Source: CAZNTZ01 sp964576135
GTDB lineage: Bacteria; Pseudomonadota; Alphaproteobacteria; Rs-D84
Length of the DNA: 9,444 nucleotides
Direction: 5' to 3'
Assembly (NCBI GenBank): GCA_964576135.1
Contig: CAZNTZ010000025.1
Coordinates: 1-9,444 of the forward strand
Both the position numbers and the translations under genes were made by a program. The notes below the pieces were generated by a model that was given only the letters and a program-made list of their open reading frames with translations, had not been told where the DNA came from and searched no databases. Positions 1-6,377 of this stretch are shown in pieces. Numbering within the stretch: the first letter of the stretch is position 1; every line of letters begins with the position of its first letter.

Positions 1-20
1 AGAGACTTTACAGAAATCAT
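1..20 (-). CDS. Start of an unidentified gene cut by the left edge
   Basis: An ATG at 20-18 opens a minus-strand frame reading M-I-S-V-K-S-L before the window ends. It lies 52 bases after the lepB stop in the same direction. The support is positional: a promoter of the form TTGACT, 17 bases, TATCAT stands directly in front, and the ATG begins six bases after the -10 box, so transcription would start at or next to the A of ATG. An AAGG lies only one base before the ATG, too close to act as a normal ribosome binding site. Seven residues cannot identify a product. In many Alphaproteobacteria lepB is followed by rnc (ribonuclease III), which makes rnc a guess from gene order only. Confidence 0.4.
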
Positions 21-26
21 ACCTTG

Positions 27-55
27 ATGATATTAAATCACAAGAATTTAGTCAA
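27..55 (-). promoter_or_regulatory. Promoter for the left-edge gene
   Basis: On the minus strand the -35 box is TTGACT (50-55) and the -10 box is TATCAT (27-32), with a 17-base spacer. The same two hexamers and spacing recur in front of lepB. The box pair lies in the gap after the lepB stop, so the downstream gene need not depend on lepB transcription. I see no terminator between the two genes, so read-through from lepB would add to this promoter. Confidence 0.55.
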
Positions 56-71
56 TAGACATTCAAAACAA

Positions 72-950
72 TTATTTTATAGACATACCAAATCGTTCGA
101 AACGCAGCTTATTTCCCCACGTCCACACAGAAAGCAACGGGGCATAATAATTATGCGAATACCAAACAAACCAAACCCGACCAATTAAATTATCACGCGG
201 AACAAATCCAACAACATCCGTGCGGCTGTCACTTGATAAATCGCGATCGTCACCCATCATAAAATAGTGATTTTCTGGAATTTTGAAAACTGGTGTATTA
301 TCAAGTTGCCCTTCATCCGAGACTTCTACAATATTATGTTTGACACCATTCGGTAAAATTTCAGTCCATTCTGTTGCGTTTATAACTGAACATTCCCATG
401 GTGTGTTTGCACATACAGAATCAGATTTATATTCAATTGTATAACCAAAATCCGCAGGTTTATTATCTTTCCAAATTGTATTTCCCTTTATAACCAAATT
501 ATCTTTGTAATAACCAACACTGCGCATAGACTTTGGAATATTGGCAATAATATATGGACGTGGATTTTCACGTGCAACTTGTTTACCATTGATATGCAAA
601 CGGCCAGAAACCATTTGTATACTGTCGCCTGGTGTACCAATCAAACGTTTTACAAAATCAACTGTGTCACCTGGTTTTCTGAATACAATTACATCACCAA
701 CTTTTGGATCATGCCCCATGAAACGGCCGTTCCATAAATTCCAACTGCCGAATGGAAATGAATTCCGCGAATAACCATACGACCATTTTTCAACAAAAAT
801 GTGATCACCGACCTGTAATGTTGGAATCATACTGCCAGATGGAATATTAAATGGTTCAAGTAAGAAACTGCGGAAAATTATTGCTATCAATCCACCCCAA
901 AAAATAGTGTTTATCCATTCGCGTGTTGTGTTGGTATATTTTTTTGGCAT
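72..950 (-). CDS. lepB: Signal peptidase I
   Basis: This membrane-bound serine protease (S26 family) cuts signal peptides from proteins leaving through the Sec and Tat pathways. The active site faces the periplasm. The 292-residue product has a short basic cytoplasmic tail and a single hydrophobic anchor at about residues 12-31. Box B, IPSGSMIPTL at 36-45, holds nucleophile Ser40. Box D, VKRLIGTPGD at 100-109, holds general base Lys101. Box E is GDDRDLSSDSR at 233-243, with Asp where the family often has Asn. E. coli LepB has two anchors and 324 residues; a single anchor is common elsewhere. The region at about 130-220 between boxes D and E carries a Cys180/Cys187 pair that could form a disulfide. 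The ATG at 950 is preceded by AAAAGG at eight bases (959-964), which supports this start. A terminator separates it from the upstream barrel gene. Confidence 0.97.
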   Translation of the reverse strand: MPKKYTNTTREWINTIFWGGLIAIIFRSFLLEPFNIPSGSMIPTLQVGDHIFVEKWSYGYSRNSFPFGSWNLWNGRFMGHDPKVGDVIVFRKPGDTVDFVKRLIGTPGDSIQMVSGRLHINGKQVARENPRPYIIANIPKSMRSVGYYKDNLVIKGNTIWKDNKPADFGYTIEYKSDSVCANTPWECSVINATEWTEILPNGVKHNIVEVSDEGQLDNTPVFKIPENHYFMMGDDRDLSSDSRTDVVGFVPRDNLIGRVWFVWYSHNYYAPLLSVWTWGNKLRFERFGMSIK

Positions 951-978
951 ATAAAAAACCTTTTAATTTAATAAACGG

Positions 979-1007
979 ATGATAATAATAAAAGAATCAA
1001 TAGTCAA
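979..1007 (-). promoter_or_regulatory. Promoter of lepB
   Basis: On the minus strand TTGACT (1002-1007) and TATCAT (979-984) are separated by exactly 17 bases, a good match to a housekeeping sigma-70 type promoter. Predicted transcription starts near 972, giving a leader of about 20 bases that contains the AAAAGG ribosome binding site. The promoter lies just past the bidirectional terminator, consistent with lepB starting its own transcript. Confidence 0.65.
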
Positions 1008-1035
1008 TTGATTTACTGTGTAAATTATAAATATT

Positions 1036-1063
1036 AAAAAACCGCGCATTTGCGCGGTTTTTT
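1036..1063. terminator. Bidirectional intrinsic terminator after the barrel gene
   Basis: A GC-rich stem CCGCGCA (1042-1048) pairs with TGCGCGG (1051-1057), flanked by six A on the left and six T on the right, so it has a U-tract in either direction. On the minus strand it starts only a few bases after the TAA of the outer-membrane protein gene and should end that transcript. No plus-strand gene lies to its left, so activity in that direction would only limit antisense reading. Confidence 0.9.
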
Positions 1064-1065
1064 AA

Positions 1066-2046
1066 TTAAAATTCGAACCTGATTCCTAATAATACATTTG
1101 TATAAATAACGCTGTTTGCACTGAAAATATCTTTGGATTTGAAACTGGTCGCTGCAGAATTTTCTTCGTTATTTAATGCCCATTTAATTTTTGGCAAATA
1201 TGTTACACGCACACCGAAATCTAAAAACATACCATCGTCCAGGCCATAAGAAAACCCAGCCGCCAAAACCCCGGCTATGTTTGAAGAATTTGTTTCAGAA
1301 CGATAAAACTCTAAAACACCTGTACTTGTTGTATCTTCTCCGAATTCCTGCATAGCAACTTGGCTTGATAAATCACCATACAAATCTGTCAGATTCAGAA
1401 CTGTTTTTGTATCTGCATAACCCAAACCAAGACCAATGTATGGAATAAATTGGTTTTTTGGTTTTACCATTCCATCAAAGAAATCATAATAAAACATTGC
1501 AGAAATTATATCTGTTGTCATTGTTGAATTAACACCAGATGATAAAACATGCAGGTTGTCGCCAGTTGTAGAATCTGTAACACCATCAAACATTGGTGAC
1601 GAATTATATTCGGATTCTGAAATATGATCCCAGTTACCTTCCATACGCCATTGCGGAGCATTTGGTAAAGTCCACCCAACCGATATTGCCGAAGCAAATG
1701 AATAACTGCTTAATTTTTTTGCGGCTGGTAAATCTGCTACATCTATTTGCCCGACACTTGTATAACCTGCTCCGCATGTTCCACCACAGTACGCCCCTGA
1801 TACAATTATACCTGTAGCATCTTCGACGTAATAAGCCGGTGGTACCAAACTGCCCAGTTCATTTTTTATTTTACCAGATGCACTCGAAAATCCGCCACGT
1901 AATGATATTGTAAATCTGCTGCCATCATCTGAATATATACCTGTTCCAGAATCTCTTTCGTTATATTCCCAATTTGCGTGCACCGGTAATATACCAAGCA
2001 AAGCAAAAAATGGAACGGCAAAAATAATTTTTTTATTTCTAAACAT
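1066..2046 (-). CDS. Outer-membrane beta-barrel protein
   Basis: This is a probable outer-membrane barrel of unknown specific role. Residues 1-24 form a classic signal peptide: basic MFRNKK, a hydrophobic core, then a V-H-A cleavage site before Asn25. The mature part shows alternating-residue strand segments rich in Gly, Tyr and Phe, such as RFTISLRGGF at 44-53, IPYIGLGLGYAD at 201-212 and the last strand VLLGIRFEF. The C-terminal Phe is the usual barrel-assembly signal. Length (326) and layout resemble the single-domain P44/Msp2 or Opa-like surface proteins of Alphaproteobacteria; this is a fold-level likeness only. Polar Ser/Thr/Asn-rich stretches at about 55-105, 145-175 and 215-255 look like surface loops, and the first contains CGGTC (87-91), a possible small disulfide loop. 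GAAGAG stands eight bases before the ATG. The gene appears to be a single-gene transcript, with a likely extended -10 promoter and its own strong terminator. Confidence 0.82.
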   Translation of the reverse strand: MFRNKKIIFAVPFFALLGILPVHANWEYNERDSGTGIYSDDGSRFTISLRGGFSSASGKIKNELGSLVPPAYYVEDATGIIVSGAYCGGTCGAGYTSVGQIDVADLPAAKKLSSYSFASAISVGWTLPNAPQWRMEGNWDHISESEYNSSPMFDGVTDSTTGDNLHVLSSGVNSTMTTDIISAMFYYDFFDGMVKPKNQFIPYIGLGLGYADTKTVLNLTDLYGDLSSQVAMQEFGEDTTSTGVLEFYRSETNSSNIAGVLAAGFSYGLDDGMFLDFGVRVTYLPKIKWALNNEENSAATSFKSKDIFSANSVIYTNVLLGIRFEF

Positions 2047-2072
2047 GGTTTATTCTCTTCTGATTATTAATC

Positions 2073-2081
2073 ATATTACCA
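2073..2081 (-). promoter_or_regulatory. Possible extended -10 promoter of the barrel gene
   Basis: The minus strand reads TGG-TAATAT, an extended -10 element (TGn followed by a -10-like hexamer), about 26 bases before the ATG at 2046. A TTGACT occurs further upstream (2101-2106), but its 22-base spacing is too long to be a normal partner. The -35 contribution is therefore weak, and the call rests on the extended -10 and the need for a start in the 62-base gap after the PBP gene. Confidence 0.4.
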
Positions 2082-2108
2082 CAAAACGACTTATTAAAAA
2101 AGTCAAAA

Positions 2109-3914
2109 TTACTTTACAATATCTTTAAATATATCTGCTGGAATTGTGCCACCTGTGATTTTATCCATAGGCGAGAAATTATCATTTCCGACCCAGACAC
2201 CTATTGTAAGTTCTGGCGTTGCACCAATAAACCACGCATCACGATAATCACTGCTGGTGCCTGTTTTACCCCCAAGCGTTACATCTGGAACATTTGCACG
2301 ATTCCCCGTTCCACCCAATGACGTTACACTTGCCATCATTTGATGCATATAATTTACGGTATCTGGTTGCAACAAAACCATTGGTTCTGATGGTGAGCGT
2401 GAATATAAAACTTTGTCAGCGGTCGTTGTTATTTTTGTAATTGAATACGGTCGAACCGATATACCGTCATTCCAAATAACACCAGAAAGTGTGACTAAAT
2501 CCATCAGCGACATTTCTGACGCGCCCAATATAGTCGAATATTCACGGCGTAATTTTGCCCCAACCCCAAGTCGCCCAGCCATTGATAATACATTATCCAA
2601 TCCGTATACTTGGGTCAATTTCAATGGAACCGAATTTGCACTTTTTGCAAAAGCAGTTGCCAACGTTATATCACCATAATAACGTTCATTATAATTTTTT
2701 GGATTATAGTCACCAATCGAAAACTGTGAATCATTAACCATTGAATCTGGAGTCATACCATTTTCCAAAGCAACCAAATACACAACTGATTTAAAAATAC
2801 TGCCTGGTTGACGAAGTGCAAGTGTGCGATTAAATTGACTTGCCTGGTAATCTTTACCGCCCACCATTGCACGAATTGCGCCATCACGCGAAATCGCCAA
2901 TACTGCGCCCTGATCAACTGATTTATCACGATTTTCAGACATCTGAGAGCGCAAAACACGTGCAGCATTTTCTTGTAATTTCGTGTCAAGTGTTGTCCAA
3001 ACTATCAAATCAGAATCAATTTTATCGCCCATTCGCGATGAAATTTCATCAGACACAAAATCCGTCCAATAACGAAATATATTTGTATCTGTGCGTGTAA
3101 TTGGTCTTGGTTTTAATTCCTTAGCAGCAGAACGCGCCTGGGACAAAGTTATATATTTTTGCTGAACCAGTTTTGTTAAAACAAGACGTGCACGCGCAAT
3201 ATTTCTGTCCGGATTTCGAATTGGATTATAACTGGTTGGTGCCTTTAACATTGCGGCAATTTGTGATGCTTCGGCCAATGTTAATTTTGTCGCTGGTTTA
3301 TCAAATAATTCGCGTGCAGCAGCATCAATTCCACGTAAATTTCCAACCAATACAACACGATTCATATATAAATCAAGAATTTGGTTTTTATTAAATCTTT
3401 TTTCAAGCCAATGTGCCAATATCAATTCTTGAATTTTACGCGAAGCTGTACGTTTTCTGGATAAAAAAATATTTTTTGCTGTTTGTTGACTTAAACTGCT
3501 GCCACCGGCTGTGACATGCCCACTGCGCAAATTAGAAACCATGGCCCGTGCAAGTCCACGCATATCAACCGCACCATGTTTAAAAAATCTTTTGTCTTCA
3601 ATTGCAACAATTGATTGCCAAACATATGGTGGCAAAGTTTCAACTGATACTGGGGTTCCCATAATTTTATTACTGCTGCGAATTTCACGACCAACAGAAT
3701 CAACAAAAGTTATCGTCGGTAAACGCGTTTCATTTAACATAGAATCAAGTGAAGGCATTTGAATAAAAACAAAGAATACATAAAGAGAAATCGATGCAAG
3801 AATTATAAAAAAAATGTTAATCATCAGCCCAATCAGCCTTCGTTTCAAAGACGGCCTGGATTCGCTGGCTAATTTTTTCAATCTTTCAAGTTCACGTCTA
3901 TCGCGATATTTCAT
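2109..3914 (-). CDS. Bifunctional class A penicillin-binding protein
   Basis: A peptidoglycan glycosyltransferase plus transpeptidase, anchored in the inner membrane and acting in the periplasm. Counting 601 residues from the ATG at 3914: basic cytoplasmic tail, anchor at about 26-51, GT51 domain at about 85-230 with EDKRFFKH (catalytic Glu106), GGSSLSQQ (137-144), RKIQE (Glu163) and NQILDLYMN (177-185). The transpeptidase domain has SIFK (nucleophile Ser372, Lys375), SAN (425-427) and KTGT (550-553). All catalytic motifs are intact. It is much shorter than E. coli PBP1A (about 850) and has no room for that protein's inserted OB-like domain, so I assign no mrcA symbol. The GT motif 2 has Ser-Leu-Ser where Thr-Ile-Thr is usual. 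The frame stays open to a TTG at 3950, with another ATG at 3932; none of the three starts has a strong ribosome binding site. All three overlap the end of ligA, suggesting translational coupling to the ligase. Confidence 0.93.
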   Translation of the reverse strand: MKYRDRRELERLKKLASESRPSLKRRLIGLMINIFFIILASISLYVFFVFIQMPSLDSMLNETRLPTITFVDSVGREIRSSNKIMGTPVSVETLPPYVWQSIVAIEDKRFFKHGAVDMRGLARAMVSNLRSGHVTAGGSSLSQQTAKNIFLSRKRTASRKIQELILAHWLEKRFNKNQILDLYMNRVVLVGNLRGIDAAARELFDKPATKLTLAEASQIAAMLKAPTSYNPIRNPDRNIARARLVLTKLVQQKYITLSQARSAAKELKPRPITRTDTNIFRYWTDFVSDEISSRMGDKIDSDLIVWTTLDTKLQENAARVLRSQMSENRDKSVDQGAVLAISRDGAIRAMVGGKDYQASQFNRTLALRQPGSIFKSVVYLVALENGMTPDSMVNDSQFSIGDYNPKNYNERYYGDITLATAFAKSANSVPLKLTQVYGLDNVLSMAGRLGVGAKLRREYSTILGASEMSLMDLVTLSGVIWNDGISVRPYSITKITTTADKVLYSRSPSEPMVLLQPDTVNYMHQMMASVTSLGGTGNRANVPDVTLGGKTGTSSDYRDAWFIGATPELTIGVWVGNDNFSPMDKITGGTIPADIFKDIVK

Positions 3915-5880
3915 TTTCAAATTTTTCTTCATCCCAAATTGTAATCCCAAGATTTTGCGCTTCGGTCAATTTGCTGCCTGCGTTTTCGCCGGCGATTACA
4001 ATATCTGTTTTTGCCGATACTGATGATTGAACCCGTGCGCCCAAACTTTCCAAAATTTCTCCAGCCTGTTCACGGGAATATTTCTTAAGTGTTCCGGTTA
4101 AAACAATTTTCTTACCAGTAAACGCAGAATTATTATTTGTAATTTTTTCTGCATTTATAATTGTTAAATGTTTTAACAAATTATCAATAATTTTTATCGA
4201 ATGTTCATCATGGAAAAATGCGTTTATTTCATGCGCCATGATTTCGCCTATACCTGAAATCTCTATCAATTTATCTATGCTTGCATTACGAAGCGAATTC
4301 AAATCACCAAAATGTCGGGCCAGTAATTTTGCTGTGGCATCGCCGACTTCGGGAATACCGATTGCAAATAAAAACTTTTGTAAACTTATACTGCGACGAC
4401 TTTCAATAGAATCGTTAAGATTTGAAACTGATTTTTCACCAAATCCATCAAGTTTTATTATATCATTTCCATATTGTTTTATTAAATCAAAAATATCATC
4501 AGGTGTTTTCAGCCAACCTTTTTCGACAAAGAGTTCTATTTGTTTTTCACCCAAACCTTCGATATCAAAACCTTTGCGTGAAACGAAATGTTCCAATGCA
4601 CCTATACGCTGGGCTGGGCAACCCAAAGTATTTACGCAACGACGCGCGACCAATCCTTCGCCTTGGACAACGTCACCACCACACACTGGGCATTTTTCTG
4701 GAAATTCAAAAGATTTTGAATGCGGGGCATGTGATATAACCTGTATAACCTGTGGAATAACATCACCTGCTCGTTGTACAATGACTGTATCACCCACACG
4801 AAAATCTTTGCGGACAATTTCATCTGCGTTATGTAATGTGGCACGCGCAACAATAACACCGCCAATATTTATCGGCTCTAACTCTGCAACTGGGGTCAGA
4901 ACGCCTGTACGTCCAACTTGGACAGTAATATCACGTAAAATTGTTGTTCCCCTATGCGCCGGAAATTTGTGTGCAGTCGCCCAACGTGGAGAATGTGAAA
5001 CAAACCCAAGTTTTTCTTGTGCAGAAATGTCATTTACTTTGTAAACGACACCATCAATATCAAATGGCAAACTGGCGCGAATATCACCCAAATGATTAAA
5101 ATCGGCCATTATTTCATCGATACCATTACAAATTCGCGACCATTTTTTTGTGGTTTGAAATCCCCATTTTTCAAGACGCTCAAAAAATTCTGATTGTTTT
5201 TTCCAATCACGATTTGAAACATCGCCCCAAGCATACGCAAAGGCACGCAATTTACGCGAGGCTGTAATTTCTGGATCCAATTGACGAAGTGAGCCCGCTG
5301 CGGCATTACGTGGATTTGCAAATTTCTTTGCAGAATTTTCATTCAAGGCTAAAAAATCTGCACGTGCCAGATAAACTTCGCCCCTGATTTCAAGAACATC
5401 TGGAAATTTATCATTCAATTTTTTTGGTATTTCGGCAATTGTTTTCAGATTTGCAGTAATGTCTTCACCAAATTCTCCGTCACCCCGTGTAAGTCCGCGC
5501 ACAAAAATACCATCTTCATATCTCGCAGAAAAAGAAAGACCATCAATTTTTGGTTCTGCAAAAACCTCTGCATAATTTACACGTTTCAACCAATCTTTAA
5601 CATCCTGCTCTGTAAAAACGTTATCTAATGACAACATTGGAACTTTGTGCGAATACGATTTAAACTCTCTCGCAAGAGTCCCACCAACCTTTGACCCAAA
5701 AGCATTTCCAAATTCTGGATATTCAGATTCGAGTTCCAAAGCGCGCGCCTTGGCCGCATCATAAGTTGCATCATCAACCAACGGCGCATCATTTGTATGA
5801 TAAGCCGTATCCCATAAATGCAGCTTTTGAATTAATTCCGAATACTCTGCCCTAATAAATAAATCTGGTACTTTTGCCAT
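3898..5880 (-). CDS. ligA: NAD-dependent DNA ligase
   Basis: LigA seals nicks in duplex DNA during replication and repair, using NAD as the adenylate donor. The 660-residue length is normal and every domain is present. The N-terminal Ia domain contains DDATYD (36-41). The nucleotidyltransferase domain has KIDG at 111-114, Lys111 being the residue that takes AMP, plus RGDGEFGEDIT (132-142), IRGEVY (165-170) and DGVVYK (276-281). The OB fold includes VGRTGVLTPVAELEP (322-336) and RVGDTVIVQRAGDVIP (361-376). A four-cysteine zinc site uses Cys397, 400, 415 and 421. Helix-hairpin-helix repeats fill about 430-555, and a BRCT domain runs from about 587 to 660 (GKKIVLTGTL). The ATG at 5880 has no visible ribosome binding site and follows a TATAAT by six bases, so the message may be leaderless. 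The gene overlaps the downstream PBP start by 17 bases. It uses TAG, unlike its TAA-ending neighbours. Confidence 0.98.
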   Translation of the reverse strand: MAKVPDLFIRAEYSELIQKLHLWDTAYHTNDAPLVDDATYDAAKARALELESEYPEFGNAFGSKVGGTLAREFKSYSHKVPMLSLDNVFTEQDVKDWLKRVNYAEVFAEPKIDGLSFSARYEDGIFVRGLTRGDGEFGEDITANLKTIAEIPKKLNDKFPDVLEIRGEVYLARADFLALNENSAKKFANPRNAAAGSLRQLDPEITASRKLRAFAYAWGDVSNRDWKKQSEFFERLEKWGFQTTKKWSRICNGIDEIMADFNHLGDIRASLPFDIDGVVYKVNDISAQEKLGFVSHSPRWATAHKFPAHRGTTILRDITVQVGRTGVLTPVAELEPINIGGVIVARATLHNADEIVRKDFRVGDTVIVQRAGDVIPQVIQVISHAPHSKSFEFPEKCPVCGGDVVQGEGLVARRCVNTLGCPAQRIGALEHFVSRKGFDIEGLGEKQIELFVEKGWLKTPDDIFDLIKQYGNDIIKLDGFGEKSVSNLNDSIESRRSISLQKFLFAIGIPEVGDATAKLLARHFGDLNSLRNASIDKLIEISGIGEIMAHEINAFFHDEHSIKIIDNLLKHLTIINAEKITNNNSAFTGKKIVLTGTLKKYSREQAGEILESLGARVQSSVSAKTDIVIAGENAGSKLTEAQNLGITIWDEEKFENEISR

Positions 5881-5886
5881 ACGTTT

Positions 5887-5915
5887 ATTATAGAAAATTA
5901 GGGTAAATAATACAA
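5887..5915 (-). promoter_or_regulatory. Promoter of ligA
   Basis: On the minus strand a perfect TATAAT (5887-5892) sits 17 bases from TTGTAT (5910-5915), which matches the consensus only at its TTG. The -10 box ends six bases before the ligA ATG, so the predicted first transcribed base is at or next to the A of the start codon. Its -35 box directly abuts the -35 box of the divergent lipoprotein promoter. Confidence 0.65.
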
Positions 5916-5944
5916 TTGAAATTTAATCTGAATACAATTATAAT
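5916..5944 (+). promoter_or_regulatory. Promoter of the lipoprotein gene
   Basis: TTGAAA (5916-5921), a 17-base spacer and a perfect TATAAT (5939-5944) form a strong sigma-70 type promoter. Transcription should start near 5951, leaving a leader of about 19 bases that includes AAAGG at 5959-5963, six bases before the ATG. This is the best promoter match in the window apart from its diverging partner. Confidence 0.75.
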
Positions 5945-5969
5945 TCGTCAGTAAAACCAAAGGTTAAAC

Positions 5970-6335
5970 ATGAAAAAAATATTATTAATTTTGCCGATTA
6001 TGCTTATCGCAGGTTGCGGAACAATTGGCATAGGCAGTAACAAAGTCGTCACCATACATAATAATTCTGAAGATACTATAATGGCGACTGGCGAGATGGG
6101 TAATATAAAAATTGCCCCTAATTCAGCAACATCTGTTGAAAGTTCTGAAAACATTTCTTTGAAAAGTTTGAATCAAAAATGTGATTCACCAATGATTCAA
6201 AGAAAACCTAACTCGGCCGCAATTGTTTTAGATATTGTTCCTGGTCTTTTTCTTGGAATAATACCAATAGTTGTTGATGCTGTTACAAATAATTTGTATA
6301 AATTACCATCACATTATAATTATCAATGTATATAA
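5970..6335 (+). CDS. Small predicted lipoprotein of unknown function
   Basis: The 121-residue product begins MKKILLILPIMLIAGC, a lipoprotein signal peptide with lipobox I-A-G-Cys16. Cys16 should be lipidated and cut by signal peptidase II, leaving about 106 residues anchored to the inner or outer membrane. There is no Asp at +2 to hold it in the inner membrane, so the outer membrane is more likely. Residues 25-65 look beta-rich (KVVTIHNNSEDTIM, then an Asn/Ser-rich part). A hydrophobic Gly/Pro segment at about 83-101 leads into VDAVTNNLYKLP (102-113). A hydrophobic patch followed by a VDA-x-T-x3-Y-K-L-like motif is one I associate with small Gram-negative lipoproteins, from memory only. Cys71 and Cys120 could pair. 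It is the only plus-strand gene here, with its own promoter, ribosome binding site and terminator. I cannot assign a function. Confidence 0.85.
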   Translation: MKKILLILPIMLIAGCGTIGIGSNKVVTIHNNSEDTIMATGEMGNIKIAPNSATSVESSENISLKSLNQKCDSPMIQRKPNSAAIVLDIVPGLFLGIIPIVVDAVTNNLYKLPSHYNYQCI

Positions 6336-6361
6336 AAAATCCCGCAAATTGCGGGATTTTT
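6335..6361. terminator. Bidirectional terminator between the lipoprotein gene and fabI
   Basis: An 11-base stem (6335-6345 with 6351-6361) has GC-rich core CCCGC/GCGGG, a five-base AAATT loop, and A/T arms giving a U-tract on either strand. It overlaps the last base of the lipoprotein TAA and lies 16 bases past the fabI stop, so it serves both convergent genes. The design matches the terminator at 1036-1063, though the core sequence differs. Confidence 0.92.
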
Positions 6362-6377
6362 ATTAGTAATAAAATGT

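Noticed and set aside
1024..1029. TATAAT on the minus strand as the lepB -10 box
   Set aside because: Its -35 position would fall inside the terminator hairpin and has no TTG-like hexamer. The TTGACT/TATCAT pair downstream is much better.
2088..2104. Hairpin GACTT-7 bases-AAGTC after the PBP stop as a terminator
   Set aside because: The stem has only five pairs, with little GC, and the following T-run is broken by G. It is far weaker than the two clear terminators in the window.
4238..5044. A 268-codon open frame on the plus strand opposite ligA
   Set aside because: It is fully antisense to well-conserved ligA domains. Its translation is Ser/Pro/Thr-rich without recognisable motifs, and I see no promoter or ribosome binding site.
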